A DNA stretch of 64,000 bases from Colocasia esculenta (lineage: Eukaryota; Streptophyta; Magnoliopsida; Alismatales; Araceae): NCBI GenBank assembly GCA_014218235.1, contig CM024759.1:72828042-72892041 (forward strand). Direction: 5' to 3'. The notes beneath the pieces were generated by a model. It had not been told where the DNA came from. It ran no database searches and worked only from the letters and a program-made list of their open reading frames with translations. Positions 11,284 to 23,700 of the stretch are shown here, piece after piece. Each line of letters starts with the position of its first letter. The stretch's first letter is position 1. The position numbers and the translations under genes are program-made.

Positions 11284-12422
11284 CGGCTCCATCGTCTTTG
11301 TCTGCGAGTACTGTAGAATGGCTATAGTCATGAACAGTTGTGAATAGTAGATTTAAGCTTTTTTTATTTTTCTCTTTTTATGTAAACTTGTTTTTAAAAA
11401 TCTGATTGGACAACATTTGTTTTTTATTTTATAGTTTTTTTAATATAAAAAGATAACATAAATATTGTTATTTTATATTTACTACTGTAGTAGTTACAGT
11501 AAACTACTAAATGACTATAGCGCTACAGTATATTAATACATTTCTATTTTTCTATCTTTGTTTTTTTTTAAAACAAAACAGTAGATTTAGAGTTTACCAT
11601 TCATGTATGTTTTCATTACTTTGGAGTCTAAGTTTTTTATTTATCGCATCCGGTAATCTTTTCTAACGGCAAGCACTTCAAGAAAACAATACTAACCTAT
11701 GTCCAACACTTCAAATATCATGTCTATTGTGAAAGTAAAATCCAACAAATAGGAGCTGTTCCTGGGTGGGCAAGGTTCGGCGGCTTATGCCTGTGTTTGT
11801 GTTCATGGGTTTTGTTTGAATTATGTGGTTAATCCAAACATTGCAGTTCTCCATCCTTCATCTCCTTTCACTCCAAGTTCCGCCATAGATAACTGCTGAC
11901 AGAGCAGCGGATGTGCACTGGCCACGTCACATGCAAACACCACTGTAGAAGTAGAAAAACTTGGTGCACAATATTGTATTTAGAGCCCGTGTTCTGATCA
12001 TTCAACGTTTTCTTTTTTCTATCTTACTTTGAATTGTTTTAAAAATATATGATTGGCTTTGTTGTTTTGAACTAGCAGGCATCGTAGCGTTACAGAACTC
12101 AGTTCCGAACATTAATCTTTTTAACAATTTTTCAATTTACTGTGTAATATTAGTTTTAAATTTACTATCTTTTAGACATTATTTTAGATTACATATCTAA
12201 GTGTTGTTTTACAAATTTAATATTTATGCAAAAAAGTATCCCATTTTTCACCATGTTCGCTGTTAATTTATTCCAACATGCAGGATCATACATGCAACTA
12301 CTTTTCGGGATTTATCGTAAGCAATGCTACAAAGCAACATGTAAGTTACGATTTTTTTTATATTTACATACATACCTTCACTATCATATTCACAACATGC
12401 AAACCTTATTTTTTATAAGCGT

Positions 12423-12612
12423 ATTCTTTTTTATAAACGTAGCCAACGTGGTGTGGCACATCACGTCCGGCATCGGGACGCTGCTGATGCTGGACCGGAA
12501 GATCGAGGCATTCATCTTCTTGCTGTTCAACAAGGATCTGAAGGCGGGGCGGACGTCGAAAAGGAACTTGGGCTGTTCATGGCCCGTCTATGACATTGGC
12601 ATCCTGCCAACT
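12423..12612 (+). pseudogene. Exon-like GC-rich fragment, possibly captured by the Helitron
   Basis: This is a sharply GC-richer island in AT-rich DNA. It is open in one frame (part of an ORF from 12226) and reads VANVVWHITSGIGTLL...KDLKAGRT...ILPT. It is followed by GTGAGT, a plausible splice donor at 12613. I do not recognise the source gene. The composition, the donor site and the position inside a Helitron suggest a captured host exon, which is inference only. Confidence 0.3.
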
Positions 12613-12636
12613 GTGAGTGTTTGTTCTATATATGTA

Positions 12637-12682
<46 letters not shown>
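12637..12682. repeat. (TA)n microsatellite
   Basis: A run of AT dinucleotides just downstream of the exon-like fragment. Confidence 0.95.
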
Positions 12683-12684
<2 letters not shown>

Positions 12685-13213
12685 AAAGGATTAATTAATT
12701 TGTTAAATATCGAAAGTTTTTGTGTTTGATGAGTAGCTGGTGCTGTTGGCATCTTCATCTGTGGCAGGGAAAGATAGAATAAAAACTTAGGTAGGAAAGA
12801 TAGAATAAAAACTATTTTTTATTAAAAATATCAGATTAAATATCTTATATTTTGTTAACCTATTTCAACGTCATCTCCTCACAAGCATATTTGACGGAAA
12901 TCAACCTATTTTTTAAAATTTAATAGAGCATGATATTTATAAACTTACACTTCATGATATAAACCAAACATTCATGTAGACTTTTTTTAATGATGATATT
13001 TACTTTAACAATATATGTATATTTCTCATGTATCTAAGGTATTCTTAGATAAGTTGTTCTATTTTAATATTTACATCATTTCTAAAAAAACATGTAAATA
13101 AAATATTATTAAAATATTTTTTAAAATATCATTATATATATTTTAAGATATATAAATATATATTAAATATTTATATTTAAAACTTACCGTGCATGGCACG
13201 GGCATAGAACTAG

Positions 13214-13687
13214 TATTATAATAAAACTCAGTCTTAGAAGTACACGTGGCAGCACCAGAATTTTTCTTTTTTCGCCCAAATTGAGATATGTGATACCGCC
13301 TAAGACTATCCCCCTTCTTCTTTTTCTCTATTTTTGTATTTCTTTCTCTCTTTATGTGCTGCCACCGCAAACAGCAAATTCAGCGGGATTAAAATTCAAA
13401 TCCTCTCCCTTTCTCCATTTGGCCCGTCCTTGACAAAAAATAATATTTTTTATCCAATCCGCCACCCCCCATCTAAAAATATAAGTACTTGCCTCCATTA
13501 TAATATGCATCTCTCATATTGATCTATTTAGTGTTTCGCATGAAAATTAGGTTTTCTTTTCTTCTATATAATACTCCTCTATTATTATTAATAACAATCA
13601 TATCAAATTTAATTTATAATTTATAAATTTATTATAATTAAATATATATTTAGAAAAAAACCGTGCAACGCACGGGTAGAGATCTAG
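13214..13687 (+). mobile_element. Non-autonomous Helitron, copy 3
   Basis: It starts TATTATAATAAAACTCAG immediately after the CTAG of copy 2 and lacks the first TCTATAC. It ends with the perfect hairpin CCGTGC-AAC-GCACGG (13661-13675), then CTAG at 13684-13687 followed by T. It is nearly collinear with copy 1 throughout. Confidence 0.7.
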
Positions 13688-14050
13688 TTTAATATATTTT
13701 CATATTTTATTTAAATGCAGGATGATTAAGCACTAAATTTATATGACACTTTTTATATAGAGAATGATAAAGTAGCAACTCAATTATTAGAATGTCACAT
13801 AGATTTAATATCTAATCATATTACACTTAAATATAATATAAAAATATATTAAATTTTCTCAAAATAAAAAACTTGCCCAGAGTTAAAATTAATCCAACAT
13901 AATCTGTCTCTCTCCCTCTTTCCATTTCTCTATCTCTACTGTGTATGTTTGTGTGTGTGAGAGAGAGAGAGAGAGGAGTGCCGATAGGACCGGGGTTGGC
14001 ATCAGTGCAACTGAGATTGGAGGCAATGGGAGAGGAGGTGGTTCTGGACT

Positions 14051-14054
<4 letters not shown>
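13688..14054. other. AT-rich DNA without a gene
   Basis: The left part is AT-rich. After 13900 it passes through TC- and GA-rich tracts toward the GA microsatellite. Nothing recognisable is present. Confidence 0.5.

Positions 14055-14143
<89 letters not shown>
14055..14143. repeat. (GA)n microsatellite
   Basis: About 89 bp of GA dinucleotides with one AA interruption near 14117. Confidence 0.97.
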
Positions 14144-14283
14144 CTCTCCTTTCTCCCTCTCTTTTTACATCTCAATTTCTCTCTCTCATACACGCATGCA
14201 CTTATGGTTGCGACACCAATGCTACATTCGCAAGATCATCTCTGTCGCATGGCAGGCCCGATAGAGAGTAGGAGAATCATTGT

Positions 14284-14490
14284 TTGCTTGAAGATGTGGA
14301 TGTCATTGAGCTTCTTAGTGATAAGGAGGCATCACTTCTCAACTGGCTCGTGCAAGGTGTGGCCACGGGTTTCTTTGATCTCATATGCGACATTTGCCTA
14401 CACGTTTGGCAGCAACCAGCCTTGTATGGAAGGAATGCCAGTCGGACACCATCAATTATCATCCAGAGAAGAAGAAGCAGGTGGAGATGA
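14284..14490 (+). pseudogene. Possible gene fragment of unknown family
   Basis: An open frame reads MLEDVDVIELLSDKEAS, then NWLVQGVATGFFDLICDICL, then HVWQQPALYG. The composition looks like real protein rather than random translation, and the base composition is balanced between AT-rich neighbours. I could not place it in a family. Another frame at 14190-14270 also looks protein-like, which suggests frameshifts. It is most likely a decayed or captured exon. Confidence 0.25.
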
Positions 14491-14579
14491 TCCTAGACTG
14501 CCTAAATCAGTGAGTGAGATAGGGAGAGAGGTGCGGATACGGGAGAGATATTTTGATCTTAAAATTTACTAACAGAGTT

Positions 14580-15010
14580 TCCAAGGAATATTCTCTCTTT
14601 GATGCTTTTGCACGTAAATAGCAACTAATTCTGGTTTTTTTTCCAACCCTGGTAGATTATATGGGGTTATTAGGAAATATAAAGATTATAGAGTGATATT
14701 TGGAATATGGGAACTTTCTAGGGGTGATTTGTTAAAAAAAATAAAAACAGAATCTTCTTTTGTTAATGGAGGTTTAACCCGCCTCTATTCCTATTTCTGT
14801 TTCAGCGTGTGGTTGATCAGAAACGTCCAATGTTGTCGGTGGACTACTTTTTTGGGTTTATTTGCTCTACCAGGGTAATGTGTTGCTGCAGTCCGGATTA
14901 ATGTAAGCAACCACATAATAAGATGGAAACATAACAACAGATTAATGTAACAATTTACTAATTAAGGAGGTGACATGGCAGTGGAACGTATTAAAGTAGT
15001 ACAGTGTACT
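14580..15010. other. Intergenic DNA, nothing recognised
   Basis: Moderately AT-rich, with no ORF, repeat or termini that I can support. Confidence 0.5.
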
Positions 15011-15025
15011 AGTAGCGTGGAAGTT

Positions 15026-15091
15026 TTTTTTTTTTGATAACGAGAAATTTTGCCCCGTGTGGTTTAGCGGACTCAGGGATTGGTGTTCGTG
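15026..15091 (-). mobile_element. 5'-truncated LINE (or SINE) tail with target-site duplication
   Basis: A 66-bp insertion begins on the plus strand with a poly-T run, which is a poly-A tail when read on the minus strand. The tail is preceded there by CTCGTTATC, a usual plant L1-type 3' end. It is flanked by a perfect 15-bp direct repeat, AGTAGCGTGGAAGTT, at 15011-15025 and 15092-15106, as expected for target-primed reverse transcription. Confidence 0.75.
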
Positions 15092-15106
15092 AGTAGCGTG
15101 GAAGTT

Positions 15107-15597
15107 ACATCGCAATTGTAATACTTTATTATAATAAGATAGGGACATATTAATATAATAGCATTGTGTTATTGCGTAATTATGTGACTATCTTAATACA
15201 TTATTACCTTACTCTGTCACTACATAAATTAGTATCATTCTGCAATGTTAGTATTGTCTTACCGTGTTATTATAATTTCCCTAATATGTTACTATTTTTA
15301 TGATCTTAATTATCAAATCGTTATTCCATTTTATTAATGGACGGCATCACTACGATTATTAGGTTATATATATATATATATCAACCTACTAGGATAAGAT
15401 TATTTCTTAATTACTATGTTATTATATTACTGGAGTATGGTATAATTTATGTTCCTACTTTACTACGTTAATTATTATACTACCATCTTAATTCGCTAGT
15501 GTCTACACAAGGTGCCTCCCTTGGATAGGGATACATCCGATGCCAAAGGCTAGCAACCCACTCACGTCTCAGTTATGGAGCCGAAGGAGAGACTTTA
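15107..15597. other. AT-rich low-complexity DNA
   Basis: Loose recurrence of TTATTA and TTACTA words up to about 15490, then ordinary intergenic sequence. No gene. Confidence 0.5.
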
Positions 15598-15694
15598 TGT
15601 AACTAGTTAGTTCGAACTCCATTTTTCCCTTTAAGTCACGATAGTTGAAAAAGAATTGATGTAAGTAGTTAGTTCGAACTCCATTTTCCCTTAA
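15598..15694. repeat. 61-bp tandem duplication, second copy interrupted
   Basis: The unit at 15598-15658 (GTTAGTTCGAACTCC...AGTTGAAAAAG) is repeated from 15659. The second copy is split after CCCTTAA by the Tourist-like element and resumes at about 16354-16375. The first copy therefore shows the empty site. Confidence 0.8.
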
Positions 15695-16353
15695 GGGTCC
15701 GTTTGGTTACATGTAAAATAGTTTACTAAGGAAACAATTTTCCACGGAATAAGTTTTACATGAAAATGAAAACGTAATTGTCTATTTGGTTGTCATGTAA
15801 ATATAAAGTTGTATGGAGAAACATGAGATTTTATGATCCATTTAAATGAGAGAGAGTCATATACTCATTGTGTACTAACACTATTCATCAATTTATTTTA
15901 TTTTATTTTATTTTTTATAATTTAAAAATTGAAAAAAATTAGTGAACAAAAAATAATTTTGACAAAAACAATTTAAATTAAGAGAAATAAAATAAAAACA
16001 TAACTTGAATAAATAGTATTCTACAGATATTTTAATAAAAAATTTAAAAATAAAATAATAAATAATAAATAATTAGATTTAACAAATATGACTAAAATGA
16101 AGAGAAAAAAATAATAAAACAACTTAAATAAATGGTGTCAAAACAATCATCACTGTAGCAAACATTAATTGTTAACATGCACATGCGTGTAAGGAAAATG
16201 GCATCCGCGTGGTTTGCGGGGATGCCAAAATCCAGAAGTTTCTGGATAAAGTTTTCCAAATTTCGGTTTTCAGGAATACCAAATGGTTTAAAAAAAAGGT
16301 TTTCCCTGGAAAATTATTTCTTAATGGGGTTTTACCCTCAAACAAACGGACCC
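15695..16353. mobile_element. Tourist-like (PIF/Harbinger) element
   Basis: It is 659 bp with terminal inverted repeats GGGTCCGTTTGGTT at the left and CAAACGGACCC at the right. It is flanked by TAA on both sides (15692-15694 and 16354-16356), the TWA target duplication of PIF/Harbinger elements. The interior is AT-rich with no transposase, so it is non-autonomous. The adjacent 61-bp duplicate gives an internal empty-site comparison. Confidence 0.8.
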
Positions 16354-16441
16354 TAAGTCATGATAGTTGAAAAAAAGATTTAGTAGTATAAGGAGACTGC
16401 CACCGGCCCACATGCACAACTAGATATGGAATGATCAATTT

Positions 16442-16589
16442 GAGTAAAATTTACTGCCCGTGCGACCCGGTAATTTTATTACCAAGCCTTAGACACAATT
16501 TTAAAAGGGGCCTGTGAGGCTGTGACCCTCTAGAGTTGTGTCAGGGGATCTACGTGGATTGCCTGTTTCATGGGCAGTAAATTTTACTC
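16442..16589. mobile_element. Mutator-like MITE
   Basis: It is 148 bp with perfect 18-bp terminal inverted repeats: GAGTAAAATTTACTGCCC at the left and its reverse complement at 16572-16589. A perfect 10-bp direct repeat, TGATCAATTT, flanks it at 16432-16441 and 16590-16599. A target duplication of 9-10 bp points to a Mutator-like element. There is no coding capacity. Confidence 0.85.
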
Positions 16590-16675
16590 TGATCAATTTT
16601 GATATTTTTTGAACCGGTTTGATATATAATAAGATAGATTAGATTGTTTATCTCTGAGTTACCTCTTCTTGGTTT

Positions 16676-17410
16676 CACTACAAGAAAAATTGTTTATAGA
16701 GACCGAAATAGAGACCGAAAATTTCGGTCACTATTCGGTCACAAAATAGTGACCGAATTGTGATTGAAATTAATCAGTCGCTAAATAAAAGTTTTAGAGA
16801 CCGATTCAGAATCAGTCACTATTCGGTCACTATTTTGTGATCGAATAGTGATCGAAATTTTCGGTCTCTATATTTTGGGACCGATTAAATTCGGTCACAA
16901 TTCGGTCCCAAAATTGGGACAGAATAGTGACCGAAATTTTCGGTATCTATAATTTGGGTCCGATTAGATTCAGTCACTATTTGATCCCAAAAATAGGGAC
17001 CGAATAGTGACCAAAATTTTCGGTCTCTATATTTTGGGACTGATTAATTTCGGTCACTATTCGGTCACTATTTTGTGACCGACTAGTGACTGAAATTTTC
17101 GGTCTCTATATTTTGGGACCGATTAAATTTGGTCACAATTCGGTCACAATTTTGTGACCGAATAGTGACTAAAATCTGTCGGTCTCTATATTTTGGGACT
17201 GATTAAATTCGGTCATAATTCGGTCACTATTTTGTGACCGAATAGTGACCAAAATTTTTGGTCTCTATATTTTAGGACTGATTAAATTCAGTCACAATTC
17301 GGTCCCTAAATAGGGACCGAATAGTGACTGAAATAAATCAGTCTCTATTTTAATTTAGGGACCGAATGGTGACTGATTTTATTTCAGTCACAAATTCTCA
17401 AAGATGGGAG
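16676..17410 (+). repeat. Left CACTA terminus and sub-terminal repeats
   Basis: After the CACTA terminus come about 700 bp of direct and inverted copies of GACCGAATAGTGACCGAAA-like words, alternating with GGTCTCTATATTTTGGGACC. In En/Spm elements such arrays bind the TnpA-type protein. Confidence 0.85.
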
Positions 17411-17466
17411 AAAAATTTGTGACCAATTTTGTGACACCTCAAATTAATACCAAGTATGAAGCTATA

Positions 17467-20400
17467 TGTAGCACCCTTGATTTTTAAAAATTAATAAAAA
17501 TAAAATTTTATTATTTAATAGATGAGATAAATTAATTTAATTAGAATGAAAGAGAATTAAAACAATACCCATTAAGTTAAATTATTTATGGGTTACTCTA
17601 ATAACCCAAACCTAATAGATTGGGCCCAAATAGGGTTAGCCCATCATGGGATGAGAAATAATTAAGCCAAATTCGGAATAAAAATAAGTGATAATTAGGA
17701 AAGGGTTTAAATAATTATTAAATAGTCCATATCCATCCTAAAAAGAGTCCTAGACTTATCCTAAACCTCTACCCACAAAATTAGATCCCTTCCCAACTCT
17801 ACTAGGTGGATAAATAAGAGAAAGAGTGAGATAAATACCAATTTTCAGAGTTGGATGAGAAAGAAAGAGTTTTAGGTGATTTATAACTCTATAAGCCATC
17901 AAAACACCCCCCATTTGACCCTAGCACCCCACAATTTCGTACTAAGACCTTTGGAGATGAAGAGGAGAAGATCTGGACCAAGGAGCAAGGAAGGAGAAGG
18001 CTTGGAGCAAGAAGGGTTCTCTTATTTTCGTCATTCAAACTGGGGCTTTCTTACTTCATGAAAAAGGTAGGCAATCTCTCAAGAAAAAATCGTGAAATAA
18101 TTATTCTAGGTAGCCTTATGTACCTATTCAAAAGCCCTATGGTTTTGTTGTATTCCGCTCATCCATTTGGGCGAATTTAATTCATGAAATCCTGCTGTTA
18201 CCATGAACCTGAATCTCATGTTTTCTCTAATTCCTTGCATGTACTTGTTCTCATGCCATGAGAAAATTCTCAGTTATACTACATCACACTAGATTTCAAA
18301 CTCTCCTAGTCTTGCTCTATTTTGACCTCCCATGAGGGAGAATTAAATCTTTAAATCTCCGTCTGTTGCATGTACCCGACTCTTCATGATAACCTTTAAA
18401 CTTCGTGCATACTTGATGTCCTGTCATGATAAAATTCTCTAAAATACTACTTCGTGTTAGCTTTCAAACTCCACTGGTTTCATAATTTTTCATCAAGTGT
18501 ACATCTCTAATTAATTCATTGAACCTTGACTGCGCCTGTTTAGGTCACCGAAAAGTAACATGATCAATGCATATCTAAACCTTGTCTATTTTCAAATTAA
18601 TCGTGCATGTTGATAGATATACATGTCTACTTTCGTTTAGAACTGATTTCATGCTTTTTGAATCTTTATACGATTTATTATTGAATTTTTAGTGACTATG
18701 TGTCAGACAGACCCACCTAGAAAAAAGGGCAAAAACCTCTTTTCTGGGCTCGGGCCACCTCCTGAGGTCGCGACGGCGCGATATGCCGCGATCTCAGAGG
18801 TCGCGGCCCCGAGGTCCGACACGTTATCAATGCGGCGGACCGACGCGTTGCGACCTGGTCCCGGTTCATCCCGCCGGCCGGTTCAGCATAACGCGACCGT
18901 GCCTTGCGTCGCGACTTGAAGGCGACCACCAATCCTATCGCGACTTCAGCCAAGTGAAAATTTTATAATAAAACCCTATGTTTACACCATTCCAACCTTC
19001 ATCAACCCTAATTGACTACTGTTATGAATAACTTGATAGTATTAACAATTGACGATAAATGATACATGAAATCAATCTATGTAAAAGCCATGTGCACAAT
19101 CAACGATGATCTCTTGATTTCTTACACAAGCACACACTTAAAGATCATATTGGCCCTTATACCCTCGTGAATTATTTAATAATGTATCTGGTAATTTATT
19201 GAAGCAAATGTCTAACTTATTTAAATATACATGTCTTCGTTTTATTCGCAAGTTTTGTGCACCGTTACCGTTTTCCCTCGGCCTTCGAGCACTCGAGGCA
19301 CGACGGATCCATTTTTACACACTTTTTCCTTGACTTGGACCACCTCTCCACCGGGAATACTCTCGACTGGACCAGGGACTCCTTGTCAAGACCTCTGTAA
19401 GTCTTCTTGGCTTTGGCGCATGTCCTTAGTCAACGAGCTGGTTGTACCCCAAATCCCGATGCACCTTAGGGATCAGTACGATCCATGCCTTAGTGTTCCT
19501 TCTCGTCTTGAGTTCACACCGGACCACTTGACCCGTGTACACAGCACGGCTAAGGGGCGGTTGTGACTTCTACCAGACTACCGGTACCCGACCTGGTGCT
19601 GTGCAACCGTTACTATCAGAATTTCACGTTGTTTTAAAAATTGTCTCTATCTCATCTACTATCTATATCCTCTCATCTGTTCACGTTCTCTCTACACCCA
19701 TCTATCTTGTCTAGTACTCTCTTATCTCTTCTTGATACTCTATTTGCCATTCGTGTGATTGTCTAAGATAAAAGAAATGACTAATGCCAGCGCAATAGGG
19801 CCCGATCAGGTCCTCGGAGGAGCGCCCGAAAAGTGCCAGTGCCCATGGGAGTTAAAATGATCATAGGATGTGTTATGGCATGCATCCAGCGCCAGTTACT
19901 ATCTAGATTAATCTATGACAATCAAAGTGTTATCTCTATAAGTGCAAGCGTGATCGTTACTAGTGCACCGTTGTGCAATTTACATGTTATATCATTACAT
20001 GGCCATTCTATTATCGTTCTCGTTATACTATTTTCCTTGTGTCAGTTGCAATTGTTCTCTCGTTATCGTGACATACTCTACATGACTTTACTCTCTAGTT
20101 AACCTACCATTAAGATATTAACTATTTAAAGCATGCTTGTGTTCACGAGATATTAAGTCCTACTGGGTTTATTCGCTCATCCTGCGTATTTATTTAATGT
20201 GTTTCAGGTGAGTCGGATCATGACCACACTCACAAGATGACCGATGAGGAGACTCAGGAGTGACCATTCAGCAACCAGTGTTGTCTAGTAGTAGTCTGTT
20301 AGTATAGTTATAAGTTAGTGAGTCAGTTAGTCATAATGTAATAGTTTGATTTTGAATAAAGTACTCTGGGCCCTAGTTTTGGCTCTGATACGTCAATGTA

Positions 20401-20579
20401 TTAATCAGTTTATGAAGATGATGAGTTATTAGTGATTGTAATGGAGATTGTTGGATTATTAATGAAATTTGGAGTTCTTTTGGTGTTATTCAATTGTGCA
20501 ATGGTTTGTATTTATTTTCTCGCTCTGTATTATTTAATAACTGTAATCCCGCTCCGATATTCCGCATCGGGGCGTTACA
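17467..20579 (+). repeat. 5' LTR of gypsy 1
   Basis: It runs from TGTAGCACCC to GGGGCGTTACA. It contains a GC-rich block rich in CGCGAC (about 18740-18950) and, near its 3' end, CCTACTGGG...CGCTCATCC, a module shared with other LTRs in the window. ORFs inside it are repeated in the 3' LTR and are not genes. Confidence 0.92.
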
Positions 20580-20585
20580 GTTTTG

Positions 20586-20597
20586 TGATATCAGAGC
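20586..20597 (+). other. Primer-binding site of gypsy 1
   Basis: TGATATCAGAGC lies six bases after the 5' LTR. It differs at one position from the initiator-methionine tRNA complement TGGTATCAGAGC seen in the minus-strand gypsy. Confidence 0.8.
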
Positions 20598-20780
20598 CTA
20601 GGTTATTCTTAAGTATAGGATGATCTAGGTTTGACCTGCCTTGACTTAGAGTCTAATTCCATACCTATGTGAGATGGGTAGAACCGTGGGTAATAAGATA
20701 AAATAAATACACACACGCACAAACTTAGTGCAAACCCAACGACTTATATTTTTAAATTCTCTTTTGAAGGAACTTAAACA

Positions 20781-23700
20781 ATGGCAGCAGAGCATGCACA
20801 ACTCCGTGATATGAAACTTACGATTCAGCAGCTCACTCAAGCTTTACTTCAGGCTGCTGAGGCAAACAATAACAACAACAACAACCGAGGAGCTGGTGAA
20901 TTGCACCGGAACTTCCGCAACCTGAACCCACCTTGATTCAGCGGTACTACAGACCCTGATGAGGCTGAGAACTGGCTCAAGGAGACTGAGCGTATTTTTC
21001 ACGTTATGCAATGCGCGGATGGAGATATTTTTTACTTGCCACATTCCAGCTTGAAAGGGACGCCCGTGTGTGGTGGGAGTCCATTGAGGCCACATGGGCA
21101 GATGCTCAGTTTACATGGAATGAGTTTAAGGATCAATTCAACTCCAAAATTTTTTCAGAAAGAGTTCAAGAAAGGAAAGCCGCCGAGTTCGCCACTCTGA
21201 AACAGAGAAACCTGACGTTGCTGAATATGAGGCATGGTTCTCTCGATTGGCTCGCTACGCCAATCATCTGGTTAGTACCCAGAGGATGAAGGCAAAGAGA
21301 TTCCTCAATGGGCTTAGACCCGCATATATTACACAGCTGGCACCATTTGATATTCAGACCTACCCAGAGATGGTCAGGAGAGCACAATGCCTGGAAGATG
21401 CGACTGAACTCACTGAGCGCATCAAGGGTAGAATGTTCAAGAAAGAGCAAACTTCCGGAGTATTGAGCAAGGCTACTAATGGCAAGAAAAGGCCGTTAAG
21501 TATCACTAACGGGCCAAGCCAGGAGCGGAAGCCCAAAGTCCCCACCACTACTGCTCCGAACAATAAGTCCAGATGCAAACACTGTGACAAGCTTGGTCAC
21601 ACGACAGAAGAATGCTGGAGGAAGGCAGGTGCATGCCTTCGTTGTGGGAGCCGAGAGCATCTGATTTCTGAATGCCCATCACTGAGGGAGAATGAGAAGC
21701 GTCCTGCGGGACCAAAGAAGCTAGGTAGACTCCAAGCCCTGCAAGAAGTGGACACCACCGAGGAAGGTGGAGTTGTGGAAGGTACACTACCGATCTTTTC
21801 TCATTCAGCATTTGTTTTGTTTGATAATGGCGCAACACATTCGTTCATATCACAAGTATTTGCTGATACCTTAAATGAGAAACCTACATCCATGACATTT
21901 GAATTACCTGTCACAACACCACTAGGAGAAAGGGCTTAATTGAATAAATATTATCCATTGGCTGATGTTAAGATTGGTGAACTCAATCTAAGAGCTGACT
22001 TGATATGTATGCCCATGGAGGGTTACGATGTTATTCTAGGAGCCGATTGGCTATCCACGTATGGGGCTATCGTGGATTGTAGAAGAGGGAAATTTTCTTT
22101 TAGTGAATTCCCTAAGCTGACCTTCACAGGACGTAGGCACAAGAGACACTTGTCTCTCGTCTCTGCCATAAAGGCACAAAACATGATAAGAAAGGGCTGT
22201 GTGGCATTTCTTGCCACAATTGTAGTTGAGAAGAAATCAACCAAGATATCAGACATTCATATAGTGCAAGAATATCCAGACGTGTTTCCCGATGAGCTGC
22301 CAGGCATTCCACCTGAGAGAGATGTAAATTTCTCAATTGATCTCGTACCTGGAGCTGCACCGGTTTCACGCCAACCCTACAGGATGTCCCCGGCTAAATT
22401 GAAAGAGTTGAAGGAGCAATTGATGGAACTTCTAGAAAAGGGTTTCATTAGGCCAAGTACTTCTCCCTGGGGAGCACCAGTGTTGTTCGTCAAGAAGAAG
22501 GACGGATCCATGAGATTATGCATCGATTACAGGCAGTTGAACAATCTCACTATCAAGAACAAGTACCCTCTGCCGCGTGTCGATGAACTATTTGATCAAA
22601 TATCAGGAGCAAAGTATTTTTCTAAGATTGACCTTAGATCGGGATATCATCAGATGAGGATTAAAGATGTAGATATCTACAAGATAGCTTTTAGGAGCAG
22701 GTACGATCATTACGAATTTGTAGTCATGCCTTTTGGACTAACCAATGCTCCTGCAGCTTTTATACAATTAATGAACAGCATCTACCGGCCCTACCTCGAC
22801 AAGTTCGTCGTGGTATTCATTGATGATATTCTCATATACTCCAAGACCAAGGAAGAGCATGAGGAGCATCATAGCAGTGCTTTGTAAATCTTGCGGGACA
22901 ATCAACTCTACGCCAAATTGAGCAAGTGTGAATTCTGGCTCGAGGAGGTGTCATTTCTGGGTCATGTTATTTCCAAGGACGGTATCGCTGTCGACCCTTC
23001 CAAGGTAGAAGTCGTGCTCAACTGGGAAAGGCCGACCAATGTCACAGAAATCAGGAGCTTTCTTGGACTGGCTGGATATTACAGACAGTTCACAAAAGAT
23101 TTCTCCAAGATAGCTGTACCTCTTACGCGTCTTACGCGGAAGGAAAGCCCATATGTCTGGAGCAAGGAATGCGAGAAGAGCTTTCAGACACTCAAGCAAT
23201 TGTTGACATCTGCACCTGTCCTCGCATTACCAGTTGAAGGCGCAGGATTCTCAGTCTACACTGATGCATCTGGAATCGGTCTAGGCTGTGTATTAATGCA
23301 GAATGAGAAAGTGATAGCCTATTCATCAAGGCAATTGAAGCAACATGAGGTTAACTATCCTGTCCATGACTTAGAGCTAGCTACTGTGGTATTCGCACTC
23401 AAGATCTGGATGCATTACCTATATGGGGAACAATTCATTATCTACTCCGACCACAAGAGTTTGAAATACTTATTTTCTCAAAAGGAGCTCAATATGCGAC
23501 AACGGAGATGGCTGGAGTACTTGAAGGATTTTGATTTCAACATTCAATACCACCCAGGCAAAGGTAACGCAGTAGCTGACGCACTCAGTAGAAAGCCAGT
23601 AGCTTCGTTATCCTGTCTAGTCATGGGCGAGATGCAATTGTTAGAGCAATTCGCCAGTCTAGATCTGAATATTGAAAAGAGAAGTGATAAGATGTTAGTG

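Larger units (their letters stand above)
10356..13213 (+). mobile_element. Non-autonomous Helitron, copy 2, with GC-rich passenger DNA
   Basis: It begins TCTATACTATTATTATAAAA directly after the CTAG end of copy 1. It ends in a perfect hairpin CCGTGC-ATG-GCACGG (13187-13201), then CTAG at 13210-13213. Its first 40 bases resemble the starts of copies 1 and 3, but the interior is different. It holds a GC-rich stretch (about 10500-10850), CT and CA microsatellites, a 66-bp duplicated GTC-rich unit (11152-11283), and an exon-like GC-rich block at 12423-12612. No replicase or helicase is encoded, so mobilisation would need a helper. Confidence 0.6.

Noticed and set aside
10556..11331. Arg/Glu-, Ser/Leu- and Arg-rich ORFs on both strands
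   Set aside because: They are translations of CT, CA and GTC-type repeats and have no domain.
13941..14193. Arg-Glu repeat ORFs
   Set aside because: Produced by the (GA)n microsatellite.
19231..19566. 111-codon ORF also found near 26925 and 53137
   Set aside because: It recurs in both LTRs of gypsy 1 and in a related solo LTR and is broken differently in each, so it is LTR sequence and not a gene.
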